A stretch of DNA of 64,000 bases from Bacteroidota bacterium (GTDB lineage: Bacteria > Bacteroidota > Bacteroidia > Flavobacteriales > Flavobacteriaceae), in assembly GCA_947447375.1 (NCBI GenBank), contig CANFJB010000013.1, positions 22,227 to 86,226 on the forward strand. The letters are read 5' to 3'. The stretch's first letter is position 1; every line of letters begins with the position of its first letter. The position numbers and the translations under genes were made by a program. This document shows positions 17,721 through 26,243 of this stretch, piece after piece. Under the pieces are notes generated by a model that did not search any database, had not been told where the DNA came from, and worked only from the letters and a program-made list of their open reading frames with translations.

Positions 17721-18005
17721 TTGGATATAGAAAAGTACCTATTGCCTTGTATGAATAAATCGCTTTTTGGAGTTGATTGCATTGGCTGTGGAACTCAAAG
17801 AGCATTGCTATTAATAGGAAATGGTGAGTTCACTAAAGCATTCTATCAATTTCCAGCTATTTACACTACTATCCTACTTTTTATATTTATAGGTTTGCAT
17901 GTTATTAATAAGAAAAGAGACTATCAAAAAATAATAATAGGATTGGCTATAATTAATGCAATAATTATGATTATTTCCTATATTTACAAAATAACAAACA
18001 TTTAA
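17721..18005 (+). CDS. DUF2752 membrane protein (TTG start)
   Basis: A 94-residue membrane protein of the DUF2752 family. The family mark is the Cys-rich segment LFGVDCIGCGTQRALLLI, followed by two hydrophobic spans. The function is unknown; the DCxGCGxQR motif suggests metal or disulfide chemistry, which is only inference. I kept the TTG at 17721 because the residues it adds (EKYLLPCMNK) are typical of the family's start, an in-frame stop lies 24 bases upstream at 17694, and the next ATG (17754) would remove them. It precedes a CCC-motif membrane protein gene by 11 bases, a pairing I recall from other Flavobacteriaceae. Confidence 0.85.
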   Translation: MDIEKYLLPCMNKSLFGVDCIGCGTQRALLLIGNGEFTKAFYQFPAIYTTILLFIFIGLHVINKKRDYQKIIIGLAIINAIIMIISYIYKITNI

Positions 18006-18016
18006 TAATTACTTCT

Positions 18017-18355
18017 ATGGAAAAAAGAAATTTACCCAACGGAACCGCAGTTCTAGTTTTAGGAATTTTATCAATTGTAACTTGCTGTTGTTACGGATTC
18101 ATTGGTTTAACCTTAGGAATTATTGCAGTGGTTTTGGCCAACAAAGATTTGAAATTGTATAAAGAAAGTCCTGAATTGTATTTGAATTATAAGAATTTGA
18201 ATGTTGGTAGAATTTTAGGAATTGTAGGAATTGTTCTAAGCGCATTGACTTTACTAGCGTTTGTGTATATCTATTCTCTAGGTCCAGAAAAATTATTAGA
18301 ATTCCAAAAGAATCTGGAAGCTAAAGCTAAATACCAACAAGAACAAAATCAATAA
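18017..18355 (+). CDS. CCC-motif membrane protein
   Basis: A 112-residue membrane protein with two long hydrophobic segments around a polar middle. VTCCCYGFIGLTLGI (about residues 21-35) carries the three adjacent cysteines that give this DUF4190-like family its name, and LYKESPELYLNYKNLNVG with the Gly-rich second span is typical. The function is not known. It follows the DUF2752 gene by 11 bases on the same strand; both are small and Cys-rich, so they are likely cotranscribed. The C-terminus is Lys- and Gln-rich and ends just before a strong terminator. Confidence 0.88.
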   Translation: MEKRNLPNGTAVLVLGILSIVTCCCYGFIGLTLGIIAVVLANKDLKLYKESPELYLNYKNLNVGRILGIVGIVLSALTLLAFVYIYSLGPEKLLEFQKNLEAKAKYQQEQNQ

Positions 18356-18364
18356 TTATTTTAT

Positions 18365-18398
18365 AAAAAAAAACCCTCTTATTAGAGGGTTTTTTTTT
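18365..18398. terminator. bidirectional terminator
   Basis: An A-run, ACCCTCT, a 4-base loop, AGAGGGT and a T-run. It sits between the CCC-motif gene and the convergent ornithine aminotransferase gene, touching the stop of the latter, and has a U-tract in both directions. Confidence 0.88.
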
Positions 18399-19677
18399 AT
18401 CTATCAAATTGCTTCAATGTTTTTATTATAATATCCACACAATCTAATAATTGCTCTTCGTTGATTACCAAAGGAGGCGCAAAACGAATAATATTTCCAT
18501 GTGTTGGTTTAGCCAATAATCCATTGTCACGCAAAGCCATACAGATATCCCAAGCCGTGTCGCTTTCTTCGGTATCATTGATTACTATTGCGTTTAACAA
18601 ACCTCGACCACGAACTAATATTGCTACATTTGAAGAAGGAATATACTCATTCAACTTGCTTCTAAACAGTTTTCCTAAAACACGTGCATTTTTAATTAAA
18701 TGCTCCTCATTAACCACTTTAAGAGCGGCTATAGCAACCGCAGCAGCTATTGGGTTTCCACCAAAAGTAGATCCGTGTTGCCCTGGCTTTATCACATTCA
18801 TAATGGAATTATTTGCCAAAACAGCCGAAACTGGATAAGCTCCGCCAGACAACGCTTTTCCTAAAATTAGAATATCTGGAGTTGCATAAGTACTTTGTTT
18901 CTCACATTTATTTTCGCAATTACAATTACCGCAAACCGCAAGTAACGATCCCGTTCTTGCAATTCCTGTTTGAATTTCATCAGCTATAAATAAAACGTTG
19001 TATTTATTACAAAGTTCTTTTGCTTTAAGCATATAATCGTCTGCTGGAGTATAAACACCTGCTTCCCCTTGAATAGGCTCGACTAGAAATCCCGCGATAG
19101 AATCTGAAGATTTAAGTGTTTGTTCTAATGCTTCGATGTCATTGTAAGGTATTTTGATAAATCCTTCAGTGTAAGGGCCAAAATTCTTTCTTGCATTTTC
19201 ATCATTTGAAAATGAAATAATTGTGGTTGTTCTTCCGTGAAAGTTACCATCGCAAACAATAATTTGAGCTTTATGTTCTTGAATTCCTTTTACTTCATAA
19301 GCCCATTTTCTACAAAGTTTCAAAGCCGTTTCAACAGCCTCAGCGCCAGTATTCATTGGTAAAACCTTGTCAAAACCAAAGTAATTGGTAATGTATTCTT
19401 CAAACAACCCCAATTGGTCATTATAAAATGCTCGTGAAGTTAATGTAAGTTTTTGAGCTTGATTAATTAATGCACCGACAATTTTTGGATGACAATGGCC
19501 TTGATTTACAGCGGAATATGCTGATAAAAAATCATAATAACGCTTTCCTTCTACATCCCAAACGTAAACTCCTTCTCCTCTATTTAATACAACTGGAAGC
19601 GGATGATAATTGTGGGCTCCAAATTCATTTTCTAATCCGATTATTCCCTCGGCATTTATTTTTTCTAAAACTGACAT
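18397..19677 (-). CDS. rocD: ornithine--oxo-acid aminotransferase
   Basis: A 426-residue class III PLP aminotransferase that turns ornithine plus 2-oxoglutarate into glutamate semialdehyde and glutamate, linking arginine and proline metabolism. It opens with [16 protein letters not shown], typical of ornithine aminotransferase; [11 protein letters not shown] and the PLP lysine in ILGKALSGG (Lys274) are present. Between these lies a cysteine cluster [10 protein letters not shown] (residues 249-258, CxxCxCxxxC) that ordinary RocD enzymes lack. From memory, several Flavobacteriaceae homologues share it. It might bind zinc or an iron-sulfur cluster. The enzyme name is secure; the insert is unexplained. 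Confidence 0.94.
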   Translation of the reverse strand: MSVLEKINAEGIIGLENEFGAHNYHPLPVVLNRGEGVYVWDVEGKRYYDFLSAYSAVNQGHCHPKIVGALINQAQKLTLTSRAFYNDQLGLFEEYITNYFGFDKVLPMNTGAEAVETALKLCRKWAYEVKGIQEHKAQIIVCDGNFHGRTTTIISFSNDENARKNFGPYTEGFIKIPYNDIEALEQTLKSSDSIAGFLVEPIQGEAGVYTPADDYMLKAKELCNKYNVLFIADEIQTGIARTGSLLAVCGNCNCENKCEKQSTYATPDILILGKALSGGAYPVSAVLANNSIMNVIKPGQHGSTFGGNPIAAAVAIAALKVVNEEHLIKNARVLGKLFRSKLNEYIPSSNVAILVRGRGLLNAIVINDTEESDTAWDICMALRDNGLLAKPTHGNIIRFAPPLVINEEQLLDCVDIIIKTLKQFDR

Positions 19678-19784
19678 TTTAAAATATTTAAATTTTTAAA
19701 TACTCAATTCCTTCTTATGGAGAGAAATCATCCAAGTAATCACAAATTTAGTATTATTTATTAAATATTTTATGATTTTAACAA

Positions 19785-19820
19785 ATGATGTTATTTATTT
19801 CTATAATTAGATAACATCAT
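19785..19820. repeat. inverted repeat upstream of rocD
   Basis: ATGATGTTAT (19785-19794) and ATAACATCAT (19811-19820) are perfect 10-base inverted arms with a 16-base gap, about 108-143 bases before the rocD start and 130 bases before the next gene on the plus strand. The spacing could fit a dimeric regulator such as an Lrp/AsnC or TetR protein, but no regulator is adjacent. The rest of the 272-base gap has no ORF. Confidence 0.5.
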
Positions 19821-19919
19821 ACATAAATCAATTTAAAAATAAAAAAATACGTTTAATAAAGGAAATGATACGTTAACTAATCCATTGATTTTATTTGAAA
19901 TTTAATATAAATAATACTA

Positions 19920-19927
19920 TAATTTTG
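19920..19927 (+). promoter_or_regulatory. TAnnTTTG promoter element
   Basis: TAATTTTG fits the consensus and ends 22 bases before the ATG of the hypothetical gene at 19950. The nearest TTG is 22 bases upstream of it, longer than usual. Confidence 0.4.
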
Positions 19928-19949
19928 TCAAAATATTTGAATAAAAATT

Positions 19950-20375
19950 ATGCTGTTAAATTACTTGCTTTATACTAATTTGATAAAAAAAATGGAAACT
20001 AAAGATGGTGTTTTATCAATAAAAATGTACAATGATTTAGTAAAAGAAATTCAAATTTCTGAAATAAGTAAAATCTACATTGAAAATAGAATTAGTAAAC
20101 TCAATTTTATTTACGTGATTATAATTATACTTATATTATTGTCTTTTGTTTTTACAGAATATTTTGAAATCCTAATATTATCTTCAATAATATTACTATC
20201 GACTTTACTTGTAGTAAAAAGATTATTGATATACAAAAGTAAATTTCTAATTATACAATTTAAAAAAAATAAAACATTAAATTCATATAAATTCAAATCA
20301 AATAATAAGGAACCTGTTTTAAAAATAATTCGTGAAGTTAAAAAGTTTCAAAAAATAAAAGAAAGAAGAATTTAA
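19950..20375 (+). CDS. hypothetical membrane protein
   Basis: A 141-residue protein rich in Ile, Lys and Asn. Two adjacent hydrophobic segments (about residues 52-92, FIYVIIIILILLSFVF and the ILILSSIILLSTLLVV run) suggest a hairpin in the membrane, with charged ends on the same side. I do not recognise a family. The surrounding sequence is very A+T-rich, so the frame could be partly chance, but a promoter-like element precedes it and the length and hydrophobic pattern favour a real gene. Its stop overlaps the rhodanese gene stop on the other strand by 4 bases. Confidence 0.62.
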   Translation: MLLNYLLYTNLIKKMETKDGVLSIKMYNDLVKEIQISEISKIYIENRISKLNFIYVIIIILILLSFVFTEYFEILILSSIILLSTLLVVKRLLIYKSKFLIIQFKKNKTLNSYKFKSNNKEPVLKIIREVKKFQKIKERRI

Positions 20376-20677
20376 ACTACTTCCCCTTCCCAATTCATTA
20401 TTCCACCCAATAAATTATAAGCATTTTCAAACCCCAATTGACTCATAATTGAACACGCTTGGCCGCTTCTCCCTCCAGATCTGCAATATACATAGTAATT
20501 TTTCGATTTGTCTAATTCTTCGATAGCATATATAAAACCTTGTCCTTTATATATATCAATATTAATTGCTCCAGGTATCATTCCTTCATTAAACTCATCT
20601 TCAGTTCTTACATCTAAAATAACAGCATTTGCATCTTCTTTTAGCTGATCTCTCCAAACTTCTTGCTCTAAATTCAT
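20372..20677 (-). CDS. rhodanese-like domain protein
   Basis: A 101-residue single rhodanese domain, a sulfur-carrier fold in which a cysteine forms a persulfide. DVRTEDEFNEGMIPGAINI is the typical CH2A region, and VYCRSGGRSGQA holds the active-site cysteine (Cys65) in a six-residue loop, CRSGGR, as in GlpE-type sulfurtransferases. No signal peptide is visible, so it is cytosolic. It begins 5 bases after the stop of the secreted M4 protease on the same strand, a tight arrangement with no obvious functional link. Confidence 0.92.
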   Translation of the reverse strand: MNLEQEVWRDQLKEDANAVILDVRTEDEFNEGMIPGAINIDIYKGQGFIYAIEELDKSKNYYVYCRSGGRSGQACSIMSQLGFENAYNLLGGIMNWEGEVV

Positions 20678-20682
20678 TGGTG

Positions 20683-23574
20683 TTAATTTATAATTATTTT
20701 TTTGGTTGCTATTTTTCCATCCGCATTTACATTCAATAAATAAACTCCTTTTGCAATTGGATTAAAATTGATTTCTCTATTAAAATACGAATTTAAATTA
20801 CTAAAATTCGATTGAAAAATGTTTCTTCCGCTGATGTCATATAAATTGATTCTCACTTCATTAGCATTATCAATACTCAAGTTCACTGTTCCATTCGATG
20901 GATTCGGTGAAATTTCGAAGTTGAATAAATTGTTTTCATTATTAGATAATGCACTTGAAACTACAAAATTATCAATGTAAACTCCGTCGTTATTTACCGC
21001 ATCATCAGATTGCATTACAAATCGCAACATTAAATTGGGAACTTGTGGCAAACTATGACTGTAGTGTGTTCTAGTTTCTGCTGTTCCTGTCCATTGACCA
21101 CCCACACAATTTTGACAATCGGTTGTGTTGGGAACACCTGCGTTATTATACCAACCAGAAACTACTCCAGTATCTAAATTAGTCCAGGTAATTCCATTAT
21201 CAGTTGATGTTTGCACGTAAATGATATCAAAGTTTGGCTCTAAATCAAATCCCATGTCAAATTCCACTTTTGGACTTGGTTGGGTAGATAAATCATAACA
21301 TTTCGAAACCAAATACGATTTTGTTTTGTCAGGATAATTTCCTGATAACTTAGTAATGTAAGCTTTAGAACCTATTATTGTATTGGTAAAAATGGTTTTT
21401 GTACCAACTGTTCCTCTTTCCCACATTGTATTAGTTGCTCCATTTGAATCAATTGAAATTAAATTATCCGTTGTGTTTTCAAAAGTATTTACTTGATTCA
21501 CTAAACCAGCTGTATTTCCAATAACATAAGAAGATTTTGAATTATTTGAACTATTGCCATCATTTGTAGTTGTTGTAGTAACCGTTAAAATATGGGTTCC
21601 AGCAGTTAAATTAGTATAAGTAGGTAAAGAATAACTTTGTGTTGAACAATTTGCCAAAGTACCTGTCCAAGTAGCTGTAGAAATAGGCCCTCCATCCATA
21701 GAATAGGAAATTGTTACAGATGTAATAGGGTTAACACCCGAATTCTCAAAGACTATTACAGGAGTAAAATTAGTATTACAAGAAAATTGAATGTTTTTAG
21801 TAAGACTTTTTAATGTTACATCGGAGTTATAACTTACAAATTGAGTTCCTACATTTACTGCAGCCCAAGCATTTGCAGTAGCAATATATTCGGGACTAGT
21901 TGAACAATAAAGATTGGAAACTACTGATAAAGTGGCGTTTCTAGCATCTAAATAAGTAGCATTTGCTGTTAGATAATCTCTTTCTGCAAAATAAATAATT
22001 TGGGTAGATTTTACCATTCCAATTCCTGTAACATTATAACTTGCTGGTGTTGGCGCATTATTTGTACCCGATTTTCCAGCAGTTAGTATATAAAACCAAT
22101 GATTCAAAACACCACTATTATTGTGTACACCACAATAATCGTTATTCGTTGTTGGTGCACAAGTAGATTCGTCTCCAGTTGCGGTCCAATTCGTTCCTAA
22201 GTAAGTATCCGGATTTCCTTTTGTAAGTGGGTTATTCATTGATCGCATTGCATTGGCAGAAGCGCTTAAATCTTCTCCAACTTGCCAAACTGCATTTATT
22301 GGAGTACCTGTTAGTGATCCTGTTCTTCCGTAATGCTCTATACAAGCACCCCAAATATCAGACAAACCTTCATTCATAGCACCCGATTGATTTTGATAAG
22401 CCAATCCAGCGGTATATTGACAAACAGCATGACCTATTTCATGTCCACAAATATCTAAAGCAGTTAATATTGATGTAGAAGTATTTCCATCACCATAACT
22501 CATAACTGTTCCATTCCAAAAGGCATTAACCAAACTTGTATTGGCAACTTTACGATAGTGAACGTAACTTTTTAACATTCCTCCATTATCATCAAAACTA
22601 TTTCTATTAAAGATATTTTTCCAAAAATCGTAGGTTTTTTCAGCACCCCAATGGGCATCCAAAGCACCATTATCTTTATTTACATTATTGTATTCTGCAG
22701 AAGTCCAATTGTTATCGGCATCAGAAAAGTTTACATTTTGATAGTTTACGGTTCTAGCGGAATTATAAGTCACAATTCCTCCACCGCGAGTATTATCAAG
22801 CAAAACATATTTACTTGTGGCAGCATCAAAAGTAGTTTCAATAGATCTCGCACCACTATATTTTGTATCAGCGTTTCCTGCTACTAAATTTTCGAAGTTT
22901 TCTATTTTTTTTTTCAAATGAACATCCGTTTGGTAACCTGCAGCATGTTTAATAATTTGATTTTTGAATAAAACTAAACCAGTATTTGCATCAACATAAA
23001 TATCGGCTCTTGAAATAGGTTCGATAGCGTAAACATCAAATTTATAGGCCAATTTTACTTCTCCAGTAGTTACAATTGGAAAAATAACTAATTCCCCTTC
23101 TGGTTTTTTATAATCCATTAATTGAGCTTGAGCAGGGTCTTCCCAAAGGTATTTTTGAGCATTTACATTAGCAACTACTTTCTGAAATGCTTCGTTTTTA
23201 GTTAAAACAGGAACAATATTCAAACCATTTGAATTATACAATTCTCCATTAACTGTTTGAACATGTTCGTTCGAGCTATGAGTAATTAATACACCAAATT
23301 CAACTTTTATTCCTTTATAAAATTCTTGAAATCGCTCATGAGCCATTCCTGTAGGATCGGTTGTGATTTTTATAGAGCTAAATGAATATCCTTTGCCTAA
23401 TTGGTATTCCATCTTGAAAGCAGCAATAGCATCTTCTTTCAGTAGTCCTCCGTCTTCAAACTTTAAATATTTTTGATAAGGTGATTTATCACTCATTTTA
23501 GCATTTGATTGAGCAAAAACAAACGAACTAGCAAGTATTGTGATTGCTAATAAGATACTTTTTATGGATTTCAT
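20683..23574 (-). CDS. secreted M4-family (thermolysin-like) metalloprotease with T9SS sorting domain
   Basis: A 963-residue exported protease. A signal peptide spans about residues 1-22 (ends SFVFAQ). Next comes an inhibitory FTP/PepSY propeptide to about residue 210, then the catalytic domain with zinc motif HEIGHAV (His378, Glu379, His382) and third ligand Glu402 in NEGLSDIWGA, 20 residues after His382, as in thermolysin. GVHNNSGVLNHWFYI supplies the conserved Asn/His region. Residues about 600-690 resemble a CARDB-type beta domain, followed by a MAM/jelly-roll-like domain. The C-terminus (FEISPNPSNGTVNLSI to KKIIIN) is a type A T9SS signal. It is likely a secreted nutrient-scavenging or virulence-type protease. 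Confidence 0.94.
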   Translation of the reverse strand: MKSIKSILLAITILASSFVFAQSNAKMSDKSPYQKYLKFEDGGLLKEDAIAAFKMEYQLGKGYSFSSIKITTDPTGMAHERFQEFYKGIKVEFGVLITHSSNEHVQTVNGELYNSNGLNIVPVLTKNEAFQKVVANVNAQKYLWEDPAQAQLMDYKKPEGELVIFPIVTTGEVKLAYKFDVYAIEPISRADIYVDANTGLVLFKNQIIKHAAGYQTDVHLKKKIENFENLVAGNADTKYSGARSIETTFDAATSKYVLLDNTRGGGIVTYNSARTVNYQNVNFSDADNNWTSAEYNNVNKDNGALDAHWGAEKTYDFWKNIFNRNSFDDNGGMLKSYVHYRKVANTSLVNAFWNGTVMSYGDGNTSTSILTALDICGHEIGHAVCQYTAGLAYQNQSGAMNEGLSDIWGACIEHYGRTGSLTGTPINAVWQVGEDLSASANAMRSMNNPLTKGNPDTYLGTNWTATGDESTCAPTTNNDYCGVHNNSGVLNHWFYILTAGKSGTNNAPTPASYNVTGIGMVKSTQIIYFAERDYLTANATYLDARNATLSVVSNLYCSTSPEYIATANAWAAVNVGTQFVSYNSDVTLKSLTKNIQFSCNTNFTPVIVFENSGVNPITSVTISYSMDGGPISTATWTGTLANCSTQSYSLPTYTNLTAGTHILTVTTTTTNDGNSSNNSKSSYVIGNTAGLVNQVNTFENTTDNLISIDSNGATNTMWERGTVGTKTIFTNTIIGSKAYITKLSGNYPDKTKSYLVSKCYDLSTQPSPKVEFDMGFDLEPNFDIIYVQTSTDNGITWTNLDTGVVSGWYNNAGVPNTTDCQNCVGGQWTGTAETRTHYSHSLPQVPNLMLRFVMQSDDAVNNDGVYIDNFVVSSALSNNENNLFNFEISPNPSNGTVNLSIDNANEVRINLYDISGRNIFQSNFSNLNSYFNREINFNPIAKGVYLLNVNADGKIATKKIIIN

Positions 23575-23712
23575 ATTATTTAATGGTAAAGTTTATGCGA
23601 ATATATTAATAATTCATCAGATATAAAATTAGAAGTTATTAAAATCATTTATCATAAAGTTAATTAACAAAATAATAACAAGAGAATTGTTAGTACATTT
23701 AATAATTAGTTA

Positions 23713-23720
23713 TACATTTG
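23713..23720 (+). promoter_or_regulatory. TAnnTTTG promoter element before the marR-type gene
   Basis: TACATTTG matches the consensus and ends 26 bases before the ATG at 23747. A TTG lies 23 bases upstream, longer than the usual spacing. Confidence 0.45.
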
Positions 23721-23746
23721 TACCTACAAATTTTGTAATAACAAAT

Positions 23747-24202
23747 ATGAAAATTGAAGAAGTAGTAAAATCAAATGTGTTAATGGAATTGCCTCAAAAA
23801 GCGGTATTGAATATTATTTATACTCAAAATAATATCACTGAGCGTTTGATTGAGATTCTAAAACCCTACGATTTGTCTAACGAACAATACAATGTGTTAA
23901 GAATATTAAGAGGTCAAAAAGGAAATCCTGCTAATATGTGTGTGATTCAAGAACGAATGATTGCAAAAACAAGTAACACCACCAGATTAGTTGACAAATT
24001 ACTTTTAAAAGAATTGGTTACCAGAAAAGTTTGTAAAGAAAATAGAAGAAAAATTGAAGTCTTAATCACAGAAAAAGGATTGGCTATTTTAAAAGAATTA
24101 GATCCTAAAGTAAATGATTATGAAAATAATATAGTGGCCAATTTAACTACAAAAGAACTAGAACAATTGAACGAGCTTTTAGAAAAAATTAGAATTAAAT
24201 AA
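23747..24202 (+). CDS. MarR-family transcriptional regulator
   Basis: A 151-residue winged-helix regulator. The recognition region runs through EQYNVLRILRGQKGNPANMC and the wing VTRKVCKENRRKIEVLIT. MarR proteins are dimers that usually repress adjacent genes and release DNA when bound by small phenolics or oxidised. I chose the ATG at 23747 (MKIEEVVKSN) because the longer frame to 23687 runs over the probable promoter and adds a hydrophobic leader not seen in the family. A nitroreductase-like gene follows after 20 bases and a YceI gene after that; the regulator probably controls both. The inducer is unknown. Confidence 0.92.
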   Translation: MKIEEVVKSNVLMELPQKAVLNIIYTQNNITERLIEILKPYDLSNEQYNVLRILRGQKGNPANMCVIQERMIAKTSNTTRLVDKLLLKELVTRKVCKENRRKIEVLITEKGLAILKELDPKVNDYENNIVANLTTKELEQLNELLEKIRIK

Positions 24203-24222
24203 CAAATAACAAACACAAAATT

Positions 24223-24855
24223 ATGAGTACTTTCATTGAAAATCAAAACTGGCGTTACGCAACAAAAAAATTCGACGCTACTAAAAAAATCTCTACTGAA
24301 GATTTAAACCAACTTAAAGAAGCCATTCGATTAAGTACTTCATCATTCGGATTACAACTTTACAAAGTCATTATTGTAGAAAATCCTGAATTAAGAGCAA
24401 AATTATTGCCTGCAGCTTATGGGCAAACACAAATTGTAGATGCTTCTCAAGTGGTAGTTTTTGCAAGTCAAACTTCGGCATCAGATGCTGATATAGATTC
24501 TTACTTAAAAAATATCAGCGAAACTAGAGGAATTCCAGTTGATTCTTTATCAGGTTTTGGCGATTACATGAAAGGGTTTTTAAGTCCGATTCCTGCAGAA
24601 CACAAAGCAATTTGGATGGCAAAACAAACTTATTTAGCTTTAGGAAATTTACTTAACGCTGCTGCTGAGTTAAAAATTGATGTGACTCCAATGGAAGGTT
24701 TTGATCCAAAACAATTTAACGAAATTTTAGGTTTGGATGCCTTAAACTTAAATGCAGCTGTAATCGCTACAATTGGTTACCGTCACGAAGAAGATGCAAC
24801 TCAGCATTATAAAAAAGTAAGAAAATCAAACGAGGATTTATTTATCACACTATAA
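24223..24855 (+). CDS. NAD(P)H-dependent nitroreductase-family oxidoreductase
   Basis: A 210-residue FMN enzyme of the nitroreductase family (NfsB-like group). NWRYATKKFDATKKIS is typical of the start, RLSTSSFGLQLYKVIIV holds the FMN-contact Ser/Ser region, and AELKIDVTPMEGFDP is the conserved EGF motif with Pro-Met-Glu-Gly-Phe. Members reduce nitroaromatics, quinones or flavins with NAD(P)H in the cytosol. It lies 20 bases after the marR gene and 28 before a yceI gene, all in one direction, pointing to a stress- or xenobiotic-induced cassette under MarR control. Confidence 0.93.
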   Translation: MSTFIENQNWRYATKKFDATKKISTEDLNQLKEAIRLSTSSFGLQLYKVIIVENPELRAKLLPAAYGQTQIVDASQVVVFASQTSASDADIDSYLKNISETRGIPVDSLSGFGDYMKGFLSPIPAEHKAIWMAKQTYLALGNLLNAAAELKIDVTPMEGFDPKQFNEILGLDALNLNAAVIATIGYRHEEDATQHYKKVRKSNEDLFITL

Positions 24856-24883
24856 TTAATAACTAAAAATCAAATTTAAAAAA

Positions 24884-25447
24884 ATGAGAAATTTAAAAAC
24901 TATCGTAATTGCATTATTAGTAGCTTTTGGAACTGTAAATGCACAAACAAAAAAAGTTGATGCCGCTAAAAGTTCAATCAATTGGCTAGCAAAAAAAGTA
25001 ACTGGACAACACGAAGGTACAGTTAACCTTAAAGAAGGAAACTTAATTTTTAAAGGTAAAAAAGTGGTTGGTGGAAACTTTACAGTTGACATGACTTCTA
25101 TGACAACTACCGATTTAAAAGCTGGACAAGGTAAAGAAAAATTAGACGGTCACTTGAAATCAGAAGATTTCTTTGGAACGGAAAAATTCCCAACTTCTAC
25201 TTTAGTTTTCAAAACTATTGCTGCAAAAAGTGCTGGTGTTTACACTGTTACTGCTGACTTGACAATAAAAGGAATCACTGATTCTGTAACTTTTGATTTA
25301 GCTACAACTGCAAATTCTGCTTCTGCAAATGTAAAAATCAACAGAACTAAATTTGGAATTAAATACGGTTCTGGAAGTTTCTTTGATAATTTAGGTGACA
25401 AAGCAATCGCTGATGAATTTGATTTAACAGTTGCTTTGAAATTCTAA
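24884..25447 (+). CDS. YceI-family periplasmic protein
   Basis: A 187-residue exported protein with a signal peptide at about residues 1-20 (ends TVNAQ). The mature part is a YceI lipocalin-like beta-barrel: SSINWLAKKVTGQHEGTV, DMTSMTTTDL, LKSEDFFGTEKFPTSTL and ADLTIKGIT are its recurring motifs. YceI proteins bind isoprenoid quinone-like lipids. It ends 21 bases before a strong terminator, which would end the marR-nitroreductase-yceI transcript. Quinone binding by YceI and quinone reduction by the nitroreductase would suit each other, but that link is my inference. Confidence 0.94.
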   Translation: MRNLKTIVIALLVAFGTVNAQTKKVDAAKSSINWLAKKVTGQHEGTVNLKEGNLIFKGKKVVGGNFTVDMTSMTTTDLKAGQGKEKLDGHLKSEDFFGTEKFPTSTLVFKTIAAKSAGVYTVTADLTIKGITDSVTFDLATTANSASANVKINRTKFGIKYGSGSFFDNLGDKAIADEFDLTVALKF

Positions 25448-25468
25448 TTTCAAAATAAAACCAAATCA

Positions 25469-25497
25469 AAAGCCCTAGCAAATGTTAGGGCTTTTTT
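25469..25497 (+). terminator. intrinsic terminator after yceI
   Basis: AAGCCCTA and TAGGGCTT form a stem with an 8-base loop, then a T-run. It is located 21 bases past the stop. Confidence 0.88.
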
Positions 25498-25566
25498 AGT
25501 TCTAATAATTTAAAATATCCTAAATTGCAACTCCAATTAGGAAGCTCTAAATTCGCAAAAAAGCAA

Positions 25567-26136
25567 ATGAAAAAAATAATAATCATCGATAATTACGATA
25601 GTTTTACCTATAATTTGGTTCACTATTTGGAAGATCTAAATGCGGATGTTACTGTATTTAGAAACGACGAATTTGATATTGATGAATTACAAAAGTTTGA
25701 CAAAATAGTGCTTTCCCCAGGTCCAGGCGTTCCAAAAGAAGCCGGATTATTGCTTGAGGTTATCAAAACCTACGCTAAAACAAAAAGTATTTTGGGTATT
25801 TGTTTAGGACAACAAGCCATTGCAGAAGTATTTGGCGGAAGCCTTGTTAATTTAGAAAAAGTACATCACGGAGTAGCAAGCACCATTACTATTATTGCTC
25901 CTGACAATCCTCTTTTCCATAACTTAGAAAAAACTATTGAAGTGGGTAGATACCATTCTTGGGTGGTCAATCCTATTAATTTTCCTGAAGCTTTAGAAAT
26001 TACTTCTATTGATTCCAACAATCAGATTATGTCTTTAAGGCATCGAAATTTTGACGTTCGAGGAGTCCAATTTCATCCTGAAAGTCTTTTAACTCCTAAC
26101 GGAAAACAGATTTTAGAGAATTGGTTGAACCAATAA
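25567..26136 (+). CDS. glutamine amidotransferase, aminodeoxychorismate/anthranilate synthase component II
   Basis: A 189-residue class I glutamine amidotransferase that hands ammonia from glutamine to chorismate, in folate (PabA) or tryptophan (TrpG) synthesis. IDNYDSFTYNLVHY is the classic start, LSPGPGVPKEAG the oxyanion segment, GICLGQQAI the nucleophile (Cys79), and VQFHPESLLTPNG the His-Glu pair. I chose the ATG at 25567 because MKKIIIIDNYD is the family start; the upstream extension to 25525 is not conserved. No trpE, pabB or other trp gene is nearby, so PabA or a dual-use protein is more likely than TrpG of a trp operon. Confidence 0.93.
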   Translation: MKKIIIIDNYDSFTYNLVHYLEDLNADVTVFRNDEFDIDELQKFDKIVLSPGPGVPKEAGLLLEVIKTYAKTKSILGICLGQQAIAEVFGGSLVNLEKVHHGVASTITIIAPDNPLFHNLEKTIEVGRYHSWVVNPINFPEALEITSIDSNNQIMSLRHRNFDVRGVQFHPESLLTPNGKQILENWLNQ

Positions 26137-26181
26137 AAACGATTATCAATTTCCAACAATTGTTAAATTAATGTTATTAAT

Positions 26182-26221
26182 AAATTAAACGATTGTTTAA
26201 ATTTAAACAATCGTTTAATTT
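26182..26221. promoter_or_regulatory. perfect 40-base palindrome, probable TetR operator
   Basis: Every base from 26182 to 26201 pairs with 26221 to 26202. The core is TTAAACGATTGTTTAA followed by its complement. It ends 22 bases before the ATG of the TetR gene. A near-consensus -7 element, TAATTTCG (26216-26223), overlaps its right end and a TTG (26193-26195) lies in its left half, so a bound TetR dimer (or two) would block RNA polymerase. Confidence 0.8.
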
Positions 26222-26243
26222 CGCAATTCAAAATTAACAATTG

